From the NCBI RefSeq assembly GCF_040436345.1, contig NC_133218.1, positions 26,028,710-26,092,709 of the forward strand: DNA of 64,000 nt. Reading direction: 5' to 3'. This DNA comes from Pagrus major. Taxonomy: Eukaryota; Chordata; Actinopteri; Spariformes; Sparidae. Position 1 is the first letter of the stretch. Every line of letters starts with the position of its first letter. The position numbers and the translations under genes are program-made. The notes below the pieces were generated by a model. The model was not told the DNA's origin. It was given only the letters and a program-made list of their open reading frames with translations, and ran no database searches. Below are positions 44,323-64,000 of this stretch, in pieces.

Positions 44323-47300
44323 CTAGAACTCATACTGGGAAACAAACATGGTCACTTTGGTGATGTACCTCCCCAGCTGGACTCGTCTCTCTAGCTCGCT
44401 CATCTCCACCTCTGCCTCCAGCGTTGCAGGGCCCTGCACGGGGCTCACCAGCATCAGCTGCCCTGTCACGCGGTCTGAACGCTGGACTGTGAAGTGGCGT
44501 CGAGCTTGTTTTCCACCCAGCAGAGAGAAGCGAAGTGTGTCTCCTATTGGGCGCAATGCTGAGACCCTGAACATGACGCGAGGAGCTGACAGGTTGGAGA
44601 CAACAGCCAGGTAATGGTAGGAGAAGGAGTTTGGGGTCTGAGAACATGCCTTGTTGTCCAAGGGACAGGGGTTACGTTCACAACGCCTGGAAAGAGAAGT
44701 GAAAAACTGAAAATCACTCTTATTTGGATAATGGGGAGTGAAGTTGGATATTAAAAAATGATTAAGGATGATGCTCACATAGGCGACGTCTTGACATATG
44801 TAGCATTAGGGATTTTAGGGCAGTCCACACGGACACACTGGAAACCACCATATGTGTTAATGCACATCTGGTCCTTTGTGCAGTTGTTTTGTCTGCTGGC
44901 ACACTCATCGATGTCTGTGGAAAAAACAACAACAGACACTTATTAAAACAGAAAAGTTAGTTGTGATTTCATTCATACTGTACGCAAAGTAAATCTAACT
45001 TCTGGAGATTTTTGTTTTTACATTTTTGATGAAATTTACAGTTAAATTTACTGAAAAGTTTCTTACATTTATGAGCTCCAAGAAAAAATGTGGAGTTTGT
45101 TGTTTTTGCTCCTTAAATCTACTATAGAGGATTTGACAGTGGCTGTTTGTAAATAACCGATTCTATGGGTTGGTGAGCCACCATGGGACCGATGGGAGGA
45201 GAACTCAGGGATTACTTTTTAACTTTCGGGATAAAAAAGTGGATTTATCTTCACTCCTGTGTATCAACCTGACTTCCACTGATGGGTGTTTAATATTGAC
45301 TGATGACTGGAGCTGGAGGGGAAATATACTTTACTTCATGAACGACATTACAGAGAGGAGGGGGTAAAAGAAGAGAGAGAACTAGAGTCTCTGGTGAGTG
45401 CTCTGGTAACCCTAACCCTAACCCTAACCCTATAATAATATAATAATATGCAAAGCTCTAGTCGTTTTAAGGCATTTTAATGCAGATTTCCTATGTATTA
45501 TGTCTATAAGTTATATTGAGGACAGATTTTGAACATTGTAATGAAAAGTAAAACAAATCTCAGAAGAAGAAAAACACCTTTACAGCTGCGTCCATCGCGG
45601 GTCACATTGTATCCGACGGGACAGGAACAACGGTAGCCACCAGGGGTGTTAACACAAGCATGTAAACACAGTCTCCCAGCCTGGCCATTATGGAACAGCT
45701 CACATTCATCTATATCTAAAGTGATCAACACACACACAGTTAACATCCTGCATGTAAATGTGTATATCTGATGTAGTTACAGGACACATATTAGTCGTAC
45801 CAGTGCAAGTGTTGCTGTCCCTGCCAGAGATGGTGTATCCCGGCTCACAGGTGCAGTGGGTGGTCCCCTGCGTTATAGTGCAACGTGATGGACGAACAAA
45901 GGGCCCGGTGGTGGCAGCAGGCAAGGTAGAAGCAGCAGCAGTGGCTGGGGAGGTGGCGGCAGAGGTGTTTGTGATGGTGACAAAGACTGAATGAGGAGGA
46001 CAGGAAAGAGAAGAAGTAAGCAGCTGTAGAGTGTTTTCATTCCCTGCTGTAATACTTTCAGTGCAGCAGCTGTGTATAGGCTCAGTTCAATCAGTGAGTC
46101 ATTAATAGAAAATGTGTGACAGGCATTGTTGATGTGACATTGTGGGGTGAGACAGAGTCAGTCACAACTGCCAGTATCAAATGGAATTAAAGAGGAACTG
46201 AGTTTTATCAGCATAAAGCTCTCGTATATTGCTTTGAGCAAGAAAAGTCGCCTTTTTTCAGTCCATCAGGGTATTGTGAGCTTTAATCTAATGTGCAGCT
46301 CCTCTACTTGTGTAAATTATGTGGCTATGTCATAAAAAAGACAACAACAACAATATGCTTATGATTCATGTATTACAGTCGGAGGTTTTATACTATCAAC
46401 TTGCAAGAATTCCCATTTTGTCAAATACTGACTATTTGATGGCTGACCTGACCTGCCATCCTAAAGCATCAGTATTTGATAAGATGGGAATGAGACACTT
46501 TCCACTCAGTACATATCATTATCAAAGTTTTAAACCAATTTAAGATTTAAGGAATCTTATCAATAAGGTTTGGATTCATAATGTGTTTAAGTCTAAAACG
46601 GACTTTTAGTTGATGTTTTACCGCCCCAGGGATGAGAGGAAGAGAGATGGAATAAGAGACATGCTAATTGAGTTTTGATATAAATCTGCTCCTGACTACT
46701 GTCCGGTCACAGGGAAATGACATGAACAAAACTGAACCAAACAACAGGAAAACAGAGACTGTTGTGCCCACATCTATAAAAAACTATTTAAAAACAAGAG
46801 AAATACAAAACAAACTCAGGCACCAGCTGCCTATCAACCATCATCGTCTTGGACTTAAGGCTAGAATTCAATAAAACCCACTTTGTGGTAGCACTGACGT
46901 GTATTGGCACTGACCAATGTAATCTCCTTTAGCAGACTGGGAGGATTTGGATACTAGCCCGTAAATAATGTGCTCTGCAGTGAAGTACTTGTCAAATGTT
47001 CAGTAAGTCTTAATATTGAACATTTGGTACGAAAACAGTGCTACATGTTATCTAGATGTGAACAGCTATACGACTGTGAGGTGAAACTATGTGTGTGTGG
47101 TCTGAGTACGTAGTGCGTAACACCTACATGTTGGCACAGGGCTCTGACAGGTGGCTCCAGACCAGCCTTTGGCACAGACACAAGAGAACTGGTTCACTTC
47201 ATCCACACATGTCCCACCATTCGAGCAAGGAGAGGACACACACTCATTGATGTCTGAGGGAAAAGACAAAACGAGGGGTTATACGAGGAAACTCCACTGC

Positions 47301-50300
47301 GGCATCTGAACCTTTAAGAGAGGACATATGCAACCAAATATCTCTGATGCTGAAAGATAAAAGAACGTGACATCATGGTATATGTATGTTAGAGAGGGAA
47401 TAAGGATAAAATGGGAGCAGATGAGTTGATATGAGGTGCAGGCGAAGAGTAGCGGACGCCCTGTCTTGATCAAACAGCCTTTGAGCTGTTATCTTAAAGT
47501 CAGCGAGCTGTCAGACGATGGCTGGGGACGAGGTTGGAATATCGCATGTCACAGCATTCAATAAGCTCTCTGAACGACGACCAAAGTACATAAAGAGGAA
47601 ATATGATCATGGGTCACATATGAAATGTATCTCTACATGGAAAAACGTTGGTGACATGCATAAAGCACAAAAAGAGGAGCGAGCAGGAGAGGTTACAAAG
47701 AGGACGATGACAGGGTTGTAAAAAGTGATCAGTGGGTTAGATAACAGCATCAGATTGAAGAAGAGGAGAGACACTGGTGGAAAGAAGATGAGGAGGAGGC
47801 AGTGGAGAGAGTGACCGCCACAGTGAGGAAAGGTGGATCAGTGCTTGTCTCTTACCTCTGCAGGTAGTCTGCTGGCCACTCCAGGTCAGGCTTTCCTGAC
47901 AAAACCTGCTCTCTGATCCTACAAGTTCATAACCGGGGTCACACAGAAAGTGAACCTCATGGCCCACGCTGTGTGACTTGCCAAGTTTTCTGCCATTGGT
48001 GGGTGCATCCAGTTTTGGGCAGGTACCTGTTGGAAAAGTAGAGGGTGATAAAAAAATGTAAAAAACGAAGCAAAATGGCAGATATTTAACCATCTTTCTG
48101 ATGGTTTTGCTTACTGTTGGTGGCTCTTGTAGTCTGTTTCACTGCGTTGCTCTGCAGCAGGTTTATTTTCTTCTTCAGGTTGCGAAGACTCTGCAAGTAC
48201 GAGGCTTCATGGGCTGAGAGGAGCTTCTGGACCTGCTTCAGAGAGCCTTGAATTTCCTGTCTACTAGGACAGTCCTGGAACAAAACAAAGGACGATTAAT
48301 GTCATTAGGTGTGGATTCAAGTTTCAAAACAACTTGCTCAAAGCTGTAATTCACTGGCAAAAAGAAAAAATCTATATTAGAGTGTATTAATCATCATTAT
48401 GATATGACATGATATGATATGATTTGATATTGCTCTATATGTAGTGTTACTGTTTGGATGTTGAAAGCTACAGATGTTGTGGTGAAACTATATATGAATT
48501 TTCTTACAAAGCAGTGCTGTTTAGCTGAATTTATGAAGACAGAAAAGCTATTCCTCTGGCTCAAGCAGGTTAAAAATAAATATTTGTCAACATGAAAAAG
48601 AGACCACAGCCACAAGGACCACAGGCCAGTGATGTCATTGATGTATTAGCTGGAGAGCCAACTTTCCGTTCGTTCCAACATTTCCATTCATTTACAAGAT
48701 TTAAAACGATGCTGAAGATTTTCAAGCTTTATTTTTGGCAACTAACCACACATTCACCTTTTCAACACACTAAATCGCTCAGTCATCCTCATCAGTTTCC
48801 AGCCACCACATTCCTTTTCATAAATTACACCTGTTTGTTTTTCCGCGTGCATACTCTTGACTTTTGCTGAAAGGACAGAAACATTCTGATCGCCTCAAAC
48901 ACCTACTGATATCTGAGGTTAAACTACAAAACTAAACCTATTGCTTCATTACTCAATTGTTCAAGTAGATGGTTTAATTAAAGGCATAACAGACGTCCGC
49001 TCCTCTGTATGTAAACAAATAAAGGTCCGCTGAAGGAGTGCACTTGAGGCCCTGTGCAGCAGCACAGAGGCCGGGCTGTTATGTGAGTGAGTAAATGCAG
49101 CAGGATCAGAGTATGTTTCCTGTGCAAGCAGGAACCTCCTCCTCTCAAAGCTAGATACTGTAACTCAGTCATAACACCCTGAAGGTAATCAGTTACTATT
49201 CTTGTGATGTGGTGGTGACACTGTCTGGAGTTGGAGTTATGTAACTGAAATCAGCAAAAGCTATTTGGCTTGCATTACGTGGAATCACTTGCTCTTTATG
49301 ATGTGGTGGATTTGGAGCTCGGGGTCAGTCAGTCAGGTATATACACCCACAGCATAAACATCACCTGTGTCACAACCTCCCTTTCTATTGGCTGGAGGGG
49401 CGAGGGAGTGGCACTGTTTTCTATCCTCGTCCTCGCCTTCATTCAACAGCATCACCCTGTCCTCTCATGCATGTTTTCAGACAACCAATTAGTGTTTTCG
49501 TCCAGCCGGGGTTATGTAAAAAGAGTCAATATTTGTTGAAAACACCTTTCTGATTTGGACAGGGTTTGGAGGGACTTCAGTCGGTCGGGGTGGGTTGGCT
49601 GGTGTTTATAGTGTAGTTGTCAAAGGCCTCTTTCTGCCCGCACTGAGCAACATTTCACATGGGTCCATGTTAACTGGGTGACAGGGTGTAGGAGGCATGC
49701 AACACTGGAGCTCAAGATTACAGTACAGTACGACGAAATTGAATTCTTCTAAATGTGCAACAACTTTGAAATACTAAAATGCAACTTAAAACAGACCTAA
49801 ACCATGTGTTTATAAACACATAAACATTCTGGACATCTCTCAGAAACACAAAAGGACATGCATGCAAAGGCAGATGCAGTGTTCTGTATCAAAAAGTCTC
49901 TGAATCAAACATCTGGCAGGATTGCAGCAAAGCACCACTTAGAGATATTGAGTGCATAAATTCACTGGATCCTCTTGTTCCTGTAGCTTGCATGCAAAGT
50001 GAAAGTGCCTCAAGGTTTGCTCTGTCAAAAACATTCTATGTGATGCAAAGCAAGGACATTCACAGCAGGACCTGTTATGTACTTATAGTAAGAGGAGAGA
50101 GGAGCCAGATTTGTGCAGTTTTCCAAGCCATGAATGGTAGTTAATGAATCAGCTCAGTGGATAGAAAGGCTCTGTCTTTGTAAGCATGTTTCAAGGCTTT
50201 CAACTTGAGACATTGCACTCACTCACCTGCCCAAAAGTAGGATGGAGCGAGCAGAAACACAGCAAGGTGGTGACAATCGCAGTTGACGCAAGCATGTTTC

Positions 50301-50313
50301 CACTGATCCCCAT
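44323..50313 (-). CDS. fbln7: fibulin-7, complete, 8 coding exons
   Basis: Fibulin-7 is a secreted extracellular-matrix adhesion protein. Exons: 50313-50227, 48274-48115, 48026-47856, 47253-47128, 45986-45801, 45715-45578, 44914-44779, 44686-44323. They join in frame to 455 aa (human 439). The order is diagnostic: signal peptide (1-28, ending HPTFGQ), coiled coil (30-82), sushi module (84-139, HEVHFLCDPGYELVG), EGF-like domain (140-181, DINECVSSPC), a Thr/Ala-rich linker with a partial EGF (182-243), calcium-binding EGFs beginning DIDECELF (244) and DIDECASR (290), and the fibulin C-terminal module ending TKVTMFVSQYEF. DxDEC starts indicate calcium sites. Most internal exons start in phase 1, as in shuffled module genes. 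A second in-frame ATG lies six codons later, and the first is preferred. Introns are GT-AG. The linker is more Thr/Ala-rich than I would expect. Confidence 0.95.
45407..45430. repeat. interstitial telomere-type repeat (TAACCC)4 in fbln7 intron 6
   Basis: Four perfect TAACCC units on the plus strand (TTAGGG on minus), the vertebrate telomere motif, well away from any chromosome end signature. It is followed by an AT-rich TATAATAATA tract. Confidence 0.95.
46430..46550 (-). repeat. dispersed repeat, second copy of the 16.1-kb family
   Basis: CTAAAGCATCAGTATTTGAT followed by AAGATGGGAATGAGAC is the near-exact reverse complement of the block at 16,090-16,150. It lies in fbln7 intron 4. Confidence 0.6.
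48275..50226. other. fbln7 intron 1
   Basis: A 1.95-kb intron separating the signal-peptide exon from the coiled-coil exon, with donor CAG|GTGAGT and acceptor TTCCAG. No further gene, repeat or RNA was recognised inside it. Confidence 0.7.
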
Positions 50314-50480
50314 GCAGTCGACGATCTGTCCTCAAATGTGTGGAAAGGTGCAGGCGGTGTGAACTTTGAGCGTGTGCAGGGACTCCAGGTGAGAGAGTGA
50401 CCACGGTCGGCAGTGGAAAAGCTGCTGCAGCAAACCGCTGAGGAATGTTGGGTTTACTCTTCAGCAGCCAATCAGGGAAA
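50314..50480 (-). promoter_or_regulatory. fbln7 5' UTR and proximal promoter
   Basis: A CCAAT box (50,468-50,472, here in inverted orientation relative to the gene) lies about 155 bp upstream of the start codon in moderately GC-rich sequence. No clear TATA box could be placed. The plus-strand frame overlapping this stretch is treated as chance. Confidence 0.35.
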
Positions 50481-50689
50481 GAGACTTCAGGAGAAATGTG
50501 GCCACATTATGATCCCTTTACTTAACTTGGTTGCACTTCCTCTCTGTATCTTGTTTGTGAAGAAGTGGAAGAAAACTGAACTGCAGCATGCACGCTCCAT
50601 CCAGAAATATGTATATGGCACTTTGAACAGTTTGAAAAAGGGACTAACACAAATCTTCACAACTCAGCCTGATGTTTTCTGATGTTATT

Positions 50690-52900
50690 AAAGGCCTGTT
50701 TACAGGAAGGATATTTGTAAATGTTGTTCATTATATTTAGATTAAAAAATAATACTACTCAACATTCACTCGGCTGAAATCTGTCAGCTGAACTTGCTAT
50801 CAGATTGCTGCATTTGTCGGCAGTGACAGATATCATGATCATTGTCAGTGATGGAGAGAAGCTGCAGAGAGGCTGTGCCCTCTACAGGAATGCATTCACA
50901 CATGCCAGAACAGTAAATATAATATGGCTTCAAATTTTCTTTGTTAAAAGGTTCATTCCAGTTTGTTTCAGGCGTGTGTTTGCTCACTTCAGTTCAGTTT
51001 TAATTGGTTAAAATGTTCAGGTTGAGGCGAATTTTTACTAGATTCCGTATTTATTTTAAATAAAGTATGTCTTTATTATTATAATATGGCGGTATTTGTC
51101 AGGGGCAAGATTTAAGAAGTTCAGAAACAACAACACTTTGTGAAGGCGATTGACTCACATGTAGACATCCCAGTCTCAATAAACAATTGCTCAAATGGCT
51201 TTTTATGTTGACAAATTTGACCAAATTGACAAAGAAACTTTGTCACACAAGAAACTAGAGACATTCCTGTATCTTTTTTAATTTTATTTTAGCTGGTTTT
51301 GTAACTTTACAATATTGTTTAAATGTGCAATATGTCAGGATTGTCTGAACAAGGTCACTCCAAATAGATAGGGGGCAGCATATGACCAGTGTGACCGCTA
51401 ACTGCTGCTAAATGTAGCTGCCGTTAGCTAGCTATCTCAGTTAGTGTAGGTAGTGGTCCAGAGAGCTAGCAGTCCAGACTGGGAGGTCGGAGTGGTATTA
51501 AATGATGGGATGGGCTGGGGTTAGCTGGTTAGCATGCTAACTGCAGTAGATGCCACTGCAACACAATCGGCTTCTGTCTTTGACTTATCACATCCTGTTG
51601 ATAATTAAGGAATGTTTATTTCGGTTAACTAAAAAAAAAAAAAAATTGGACCTAGTTTTAGTTTTTAGTTTAATGTTTTGTTTATATTAATTTACTACTG
51701 TTGCCAATGGAGGAAGTGAAACTGCATTGATTCTACAGACAAATCTGTCATTGTGGAGAATCATTCAAAATCATTTAAATGAAACTGTAAGGACATGATT
51801 GTGAGTTTGCAGCTAAACCGTGCTGCGGAAGAACAAACATTTACTGTGTGGATGTCCTGTGTGTGTGTGCAGCCAACAGCGCTGCAGTTCAAAGAGTAAT
51901 GAGGAGGCTCAGGCTCTTGAGTGCTGCTTTGAGCTCAGTCTGAAAGGAGCTTACAGCGTTCCTTTGGTTGTTGGATTCACCTGAAATCATCTTGGTGGGT
52001 GGCTGTGTCTGACTGAACCCAGTTCAGACTGTGTTTGGCTCAGCAAGGGTCAGACAGTCCCCTGCTGATGCAGCAAAATCAGAGAGATAAGAAATAACTG
52101 GGCAGCCTGCGGACAGAATCCTCAGTACAGAATACATTCGGCCCACAGGGGAGACAAACAAGTGGGAGTCTATTGTGTTGTGCTGCAGTCATCTCCAGAC
52201 TCTGAGTCATCCCAACAATGTGCGAATCATGATTCATGCTTCCCACTCTGGGTCCGAAAAAAAAAAAGAAATTGTCACCCTGTTTAAAACCAGACAGCTT
52301 CATCCTGTGCCTCTCCACACTCACACCTGTCTGGTCATTTTGTACAACTTCAAGTTCTGCCACCTCACATTCTGCCACCTCACATTCTGCTGCACTTGAA
52401 TATCTGAAAAATATCATGCTGAAAAATAATATAAAAAACTCAACTCTTGCACCTCAGCCTGCCCCTAAAGCTTCATCCAGTGACTCATCTGAATGACAGA
52501 CACCAGTCTCTCAAAACAAACTTCTCCTCATTTAACAATGATGAACACTCATGCTTCACAAAGAGAAAAAGCTCTCTGTTAGTCATCAGGGAATGATGAT
52601 AGAGATGATTCAACTATATGTCTTTGACCACAATGGCTGGCTGGCACTAATAACACACTTGCGTATGGGTGTGTGTGTGTGTGTGTGTGTATCTGTGCTT
52701 TTGTGTGCGCCTGTTATAATCCATGTGTGAATGGTGAAATAGAAAAACGGACAAGGTTATTAAAAAAAACTGTGTTTAATGAATGTGTGTTGTATGGGTG
52801 GAGTATTTATCTGTATCTTCTGTCTTATTAAGCACATTGAGTTTACCAGTGTATGAAATGATACAAAATAAAACTAGACTTGCTGTCTGTGTTGGAAAGT
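50690..52900. other. intergenic DNA between divergent fbln7 and clec18
   Basis: No coding exon recognised. A dispersed-repeat-like block occupies about 51,317-51,650 and includes TGGTTAGCATGCTAACTGCA. A (TG)n tract lies at 52,669-52,691. The two genes are transcribed away from each other, 3.7 kb apart. Confidence 0.45.
52669..52691. repeat. (TG)n microsatellite
   Basis: About eleven TG units. Confidence 0.93.
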
Positions 52901-52904
52901 AGGC

Positions 52905-53905
52905 TTAGTATGTAATTTATATTTGTACTCAAGTAAGCACAGCTGTGAGATATTTGTACTTAACTTGAGCATTTCCTGTTTTATGTTATTACTTTGTTAC
53001 ACAAATTGGGGACATTTTAGAGCAAACACTTCACAGTTAAATCTATTTCAAATGTAAAAGCATAATATAGCACAGAGAGGAAGTTTCTGTGGTTCAGTCG
53101 TGTAATTTAAAGTTGTTTTTGTTCTAAAACAGACATTGTCCAGGATCAAAAATATCTTGGCCTAAATATTTTAACATGAAAACTTTATTTTAGGTCAATC
53201 TGAACTTTCTATAATATCCTCCATGAAGTGATGGAAAGTACTACAGTACTTGGATACCTTTAGAAATTCAAGGTTCTTGTTCTTTACTTGAGTGTTTGAA
53301 TTTTCTGCTACTTTATACTTATACAAATATTGTACATTGTGCTCCACTTTTTGTTTGCGTTTGTTGAACAGTTTTAATTTCTTGTTACTTTTCAGATTAC
53401 AATTTTCCATTTTCTGCCACTTCATACTTCCACTCCACTATATTTATTTGATAACTCAAGTTACAAGTTACCTTTGTTCAGGGCCAATACAGAGCATTTT
53501 TAAATTAATTTATTTATCGACATTGGATTCCGATAATCAAAAAAATGCTGTATATTGGATCCAATAATCAGTCGACCCAGAGTATACAGTATACAGTAGT
53601 ACATACATGTAAATATGTATAATGCACTTTTAATACTTAAGTACATTTAAGATACTTTAAGACTTTTACTCAAGTAGGCTACTATCCATATATGTAATAT
53701 ATCTATGATGTGTTGCTGTGGATTAAACTACCCAACAGCAAAATATTTAATAATAAAACACTGATTGGGGCCATTTTGCTGCAGTTTTTTTTTTTTTTAT
53801 AATACACTGAAGTTCTGATTGCTGGAGTTTTACTTGTAGTGATTTCACAGTGCAGTATTGCTTCTTTTACTTGAGTAAAGTACCTGAGTACTGCAGTGAG
53901 CCTAC
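52905..53905. repeat. cluster of dispersed-repeat copies ending at the clec18 promoter
   Basis: Blocks such as GTACTTAACTTGAGCATTTC (from about 52,957), TTCTTTACTTGAGTGTTTGA (from about 53,280) and CTTTTACTTGAGTAAAGTAC (from about 53,864) belong to one fish repeat type made of ACTTnAGTA motifs. There appear to be at least two partial copies. The last ends about 140 bp before the clec18 start codon. Confidence 0.5.
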
Positions 53906-54046
53906 AGTCCTTGCAGGGAGAGGGAGCCCTCTGTGAATGGAGACATGTGCGCTGCGCTGGAGTGGAAAGAGGGAGGAGAAGATGAGGGAGGCAGCGCAGG
54001 GGAGAGCGCGCGGCCACTGTTGTTAGAGACTCTTCAGGAGTTCACA

Positions 54047-64000
<9,954 letters not shown>

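Noticed and set aside
45170-45367. 65-codon plus-strand frame within fbln7 intron 6
   Set aside because: No recognisable domain, antisense to the gene, and adjacent to the telomeric repeat. Most likely chance or part of an unassigned repeat.
50413-50682. 89-codon plus-strand frame upstream of fbln7
   Set aside because: Overlaps the fbln7 5' UTR and CCAAT box on the opposite strand. No homology and no splice borders.

Overview
This window is nuclear DNA from a vertebrate, almost certainly a teleost fish. Genes are split into short exons by GT-AG introns. Microsatellites are frequent, and several dispersed repeat types look like those common in fish genomes. Three protein-coding genes and one microRNA gene can be read from the sequence. 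Nothing bacterial, phage-like or CRISPR-like is present.

Layout. Positions 1-22 kb hold no convincing protein-coding exon: AT-rich intergenic DNA with microsatellites, degenerate transposon pieces and a few GC-richer blocks that look like regulatory DNA. At 22.19-22.28 kb on the minus strand lies a perfect miR-9 hairpin with both mature arms intact. About 1.6 kb upstream of it (23.85-24.4 kb) is a CpG-rich block with a CRE, a CCAAT box and a strong minus-strand splice donor, which I infer is the promoter and first exon of the miR-9 host transcript. Next on the minus strand is kif7 (27,681-36,233, 19 coding exons, 1,356 aa), the ciliary-tip kinesin of Hedgehog signalling. The kif7-fbln7 interval carries a decayed L1-type LINE. 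fbln7 (fibulin-7; 44,323-50,313, minus, 8 coding exons, 455 aa) encodes a secreted matrix protein with coiled-coil, sushi, EGF and fibulin C-terminal modules. On the plus strand, a clec18 gene (54,047 to past the window end; 11 complete coding exons plus the start of a twelfth) encodes a secreted CAP-EGF-C-type lectin protein. All exon joins listed for these genes were checked for reading-frame continuity.

The genes are not an operon and have no evident shared pathway. miR-9 is a neural developmental regulator, kif7 acts in cilia, and fbln7 and clec18 are secreted proteins. miR-9 next to kif7 recalls the human 15q26.1 region where MIR9-3 and KIF7 are near neighbours, which supports a mir-9-3-type identity. 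Human FBLN7 and CLEC18 lie on other chromosomes, so their presence here marks a fish-specific arrangement.

No wholly new biological system is evident. The items most worth following up are the miR-9 locus with its inferred promoter, a GC-AG intron in clec18, a 245-bp palindromic transposon with a 6-bp target duplication next to a kif7 splice donor, an intronic telomere-type repeat in fbln7, and an unidentified protein-like reading frame in clec18 intron 2.
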